In this document: in pieces, positions 5,749 to 6,925 of the stretch
Layout of the letters: each line of letters begins with the position of its first letter
How positions within the stretch are numbered: position 1 is the first letter of the stretch
Assembly (NCBI GenBank): GCA_025922795.1
Contig: JAICHC010000150.1
Span: forward strand, 1-6,925
DNA: 6,925 nt
Direction of reading: 5' to 3'
DNA from: Candidatus Binatia bacterium
GTDB taxonomy: Bacteria > Desulfobacterota_B > Binatia > UBA9968
Program-made: the position numbers and the translations under genes
The notes under the pieces: model-generated
Databases searched by the model: none
Told to the model about the DNA's origin: nothing
The model's input: the letters and a program-made list of their open reading frames with translations, nothing else

Positions 5749-6692
5749 GGATTGACCTCCAAGCCGGTCCCGGTGAGAGAGAGATAAACGTCTTCGAGAT
5801 TGGTGGACCGGACGATGATCGGGCGACGGTCTCCCTGGTCATGTCGGCGAACACGTTCGATAAGGTCGGTGGCATCATCGAGGTAAACCATCAGCCGTCC
5901 ACCGATGCGCAAGCGCCGGCCTGCTGCAACGCCATCGAGCAGCGCCGTTTCTTCACTGGGCGTGCAATCAAATTCCACCGCCTCGGGCGCGAGTCGCGTC
6001 GTGATGAGCTCCGCCGGCGCCCCCGCCGCAATCACTCTGCCCGCCGATACGATCGCCACCTGATCACAAAGACGTTGCGCCTCGTCCATGTAATGGGTGG
6101 TGATGAGCACGGTGGTGCCCGCCGCGCGCAGCTCTCTGATGCGCGACCACAAAGCCAGTCGGACCGCAGGATCGAGCCCGGTGGTGGGTTCGTCGAGGAT
6201 CAAAAGCTCGGGGCGATTGACCAATGAGAGCGCAACCGCCAGGCGCCGTTGGAACCCGCCGGAAAGCTGCCGCACCGGCACGTCGGCATGGGAGCGCAGC
6301 TCGAGAAAGTCGATTAGTTCTTCGACTCGTCGGGAAAGCTCGGGCTCGCGCAGCAAATGATAGCGGCCGAAAACCAGAAGATTCTCTTTCGGAGACAACA
6401 CCTCAATCAAAACGTTCTGCTGCAAGGTTACACCGAGTCGGGAGCGAACCGCACGCAGATGCCGGCCGATGTCCATGTCGAACACGCGAATCGTGCCGTC
6501 GCTGGGCCGGGTGACGCCATAGATCATGCGTAGGGTCGTCGTCTTTCCGGCGCCGTTGGGTCCCAACAGCCCGAAGCAGACGCGCGCCGGAACAACCAGA
6601 TCCAGATGATCCACCGCGAACCGGTCAGCAAATTTTTTGGAAATCCCTCTCGCCTCGACGACCGGCGGGATGGATGAAATCGACCTGTTCAT
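5745..6692 (-). CDS. ABC exporter ATP-binding protein, NodI/DrrA-like
   Basis: A 315-residue cytoplasmic ATPase that powers the permease encoded immediately downstream. All motifs are intact: Walker A GPNGAGKTT at 44-52, Q-loop near Q91-Q92, signature LSGGFQRR at 143-150, Walker B LLILDEP at 163-169 with catalytic E168, D-loop GLDP at 172-175, and switch H200. Residues 230-315 are the C-terminal extension found in exporter ATPases, ending with the characteristic TNLEDVYLSLTGTGLEV. The length matches the NodI/DrrA/CcmA-type families. The ATG start at 6692 follows a purine-rich GAAGAG sequence. It is the first gene of a two-gene operon and its stop overlaps the permease start by 4 nt. The substrate cannot be inferred: antibiotic, lipid or polysaccharide export are all possible for this family. 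Confidence 0.95.
   Translation of the reverse strand: MNRSISSIPPVVEARGISKKFADRFAVDHLDLVVPARVCFGLLGPNGAGKTTTLRMIYGVTRPSDGTIRVFDMDIGRHLRAVRSRLGVTLQQNVLIEVLSPKENLLVFGRYHLLREPELSRRVEELIDFLELRSHADVPVRQLSGGFQRRLAVALSLVNRPELLILDEPTTGLDPAVRLALWSRIRELRAAGTTVLITTHYMDEAQRLCDQVAIVSAGRVIAAGAPAELITTRLAPEAVEFDCTPSEETALLDGVAAGRRLRIGGRLMVYLDDATDLIERVRRHDQGDRRPIIVRSTNLEDVYLSLTGTGLEVNP
5756..5760 (-). promoter_or_regulatory. Ribosome binding site of the permease gene inside the ATPase gene
   Basis: GGAGG on the minus strand lies 7 nt before the GTG at 5748 and supports that start over the ATG at codon 18. It lies in the last codons of the ATPase gene, as expected for coupled translation. Confidence 0.7.
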
Positions 6693-6925
6693 TCAATCTC
6701 TTCGCCAATTCACAACAGCCTGCTGCGTAACGACAATCGCCAGCTCCGTCGAGGTTCCGTCCGAGCGCTGGCTTGACCCGGATCACCGCAGGCAAAATCA
6801 AACACCGGGAACAGAAAAATCTGACTTATTCCAACCGCAACCGCAAGATTGTTGGTAGCTGAGAGGCGGGTTTATTACAGAAATCGCGGGTTAATCTTCC
6901 CCTGTGCTCGGGAAGTCCCTGCAGA
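6693..6925. other. Upstream region of the ABC exporter operon to the right edge
   Basis: This holds the presumed promoter of the exporter operon, but no convincing -35/-10 pair and no sigma-54 match facing the operon was found. TTGCGG occurs twice in tandem on the minus strand near 6836-6847. A minus-strand frame stays open from about 6890 into the ATPase gene without a good start codon, and I do not regard it as a gene. Confidence 0.4.

Noticed and set aside
6637..6858. 73-codon plus-strand frame across the start of the exporter operon
   Set aside because: Overlaps the ATPase N-terminus in antisense, has no ribosome binding site and no recognisable content.

Overview
This is a GC-rich bacterial window with six genes, none of them ribosomal or otherwise diagnostic of a taxon. 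The mix suggests an uncultivated soil or sediment lineage of the deltaproteobacterial/Methylomirabilota/Binatota type: a dCache-HAMP-GAF sensor with a candidate sigma-54 promoter, an ACMSD-type amidohydrolase, a NodI/NodJ-like ABC exporter and a J-domain membrane protein. The placement is an inference from style and gene families, not from a marker gene.

Layout. Positions 1-1594 (minus) hold the first 531 codons of a membrane sensor with two membrane helices around an extracytoplasmic Cache region, then HAMP, coiled coil and GAF. Its output domain lies beyond the left edge. The non-coding stretch 1595-2076 contains a good sigma-54-type promoter match facing the sensor gene. It also contains a 78-bp hairpin element built of 8-nt units and flanked by an exact 8-bp direct repeat. 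Positions 2077-2886 (minus) encode a J-domain protein with one membrane helix and a two-cysteine C-terminal domain. A 383-bp divergent gap follows, then a metal-dependent amidohydrolase (3270-4418, plus). Convergent to it is a small cysteine-rich protein (4500-4766, minus). Last is a two-gene ABC-2 exporter operon on the minus strand: ATPase at 5745-6692, permease at 4981-5748, with a 4-nt overlap.

How the genes relate. Only the ABC pair is a clear functional unit: a translationally coupled ATPase plus integral membrane subunit. The others look like separate transcription units, and nothing in the sequence ties the amidohydrolase to the exporter or to the J-domain protein. I see no phage genes, CRISPR array, tRNA, rRNA or autonomous transposase.

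The most notable signals are the hairpin element with its apparent target-site duplication at 1917-2010, the sigma-54-like promoter at 1656-1672, the membrane-anchored J-domain protein and the seven-cysteine small protein. I found no convincing undescribed multi-gene system.
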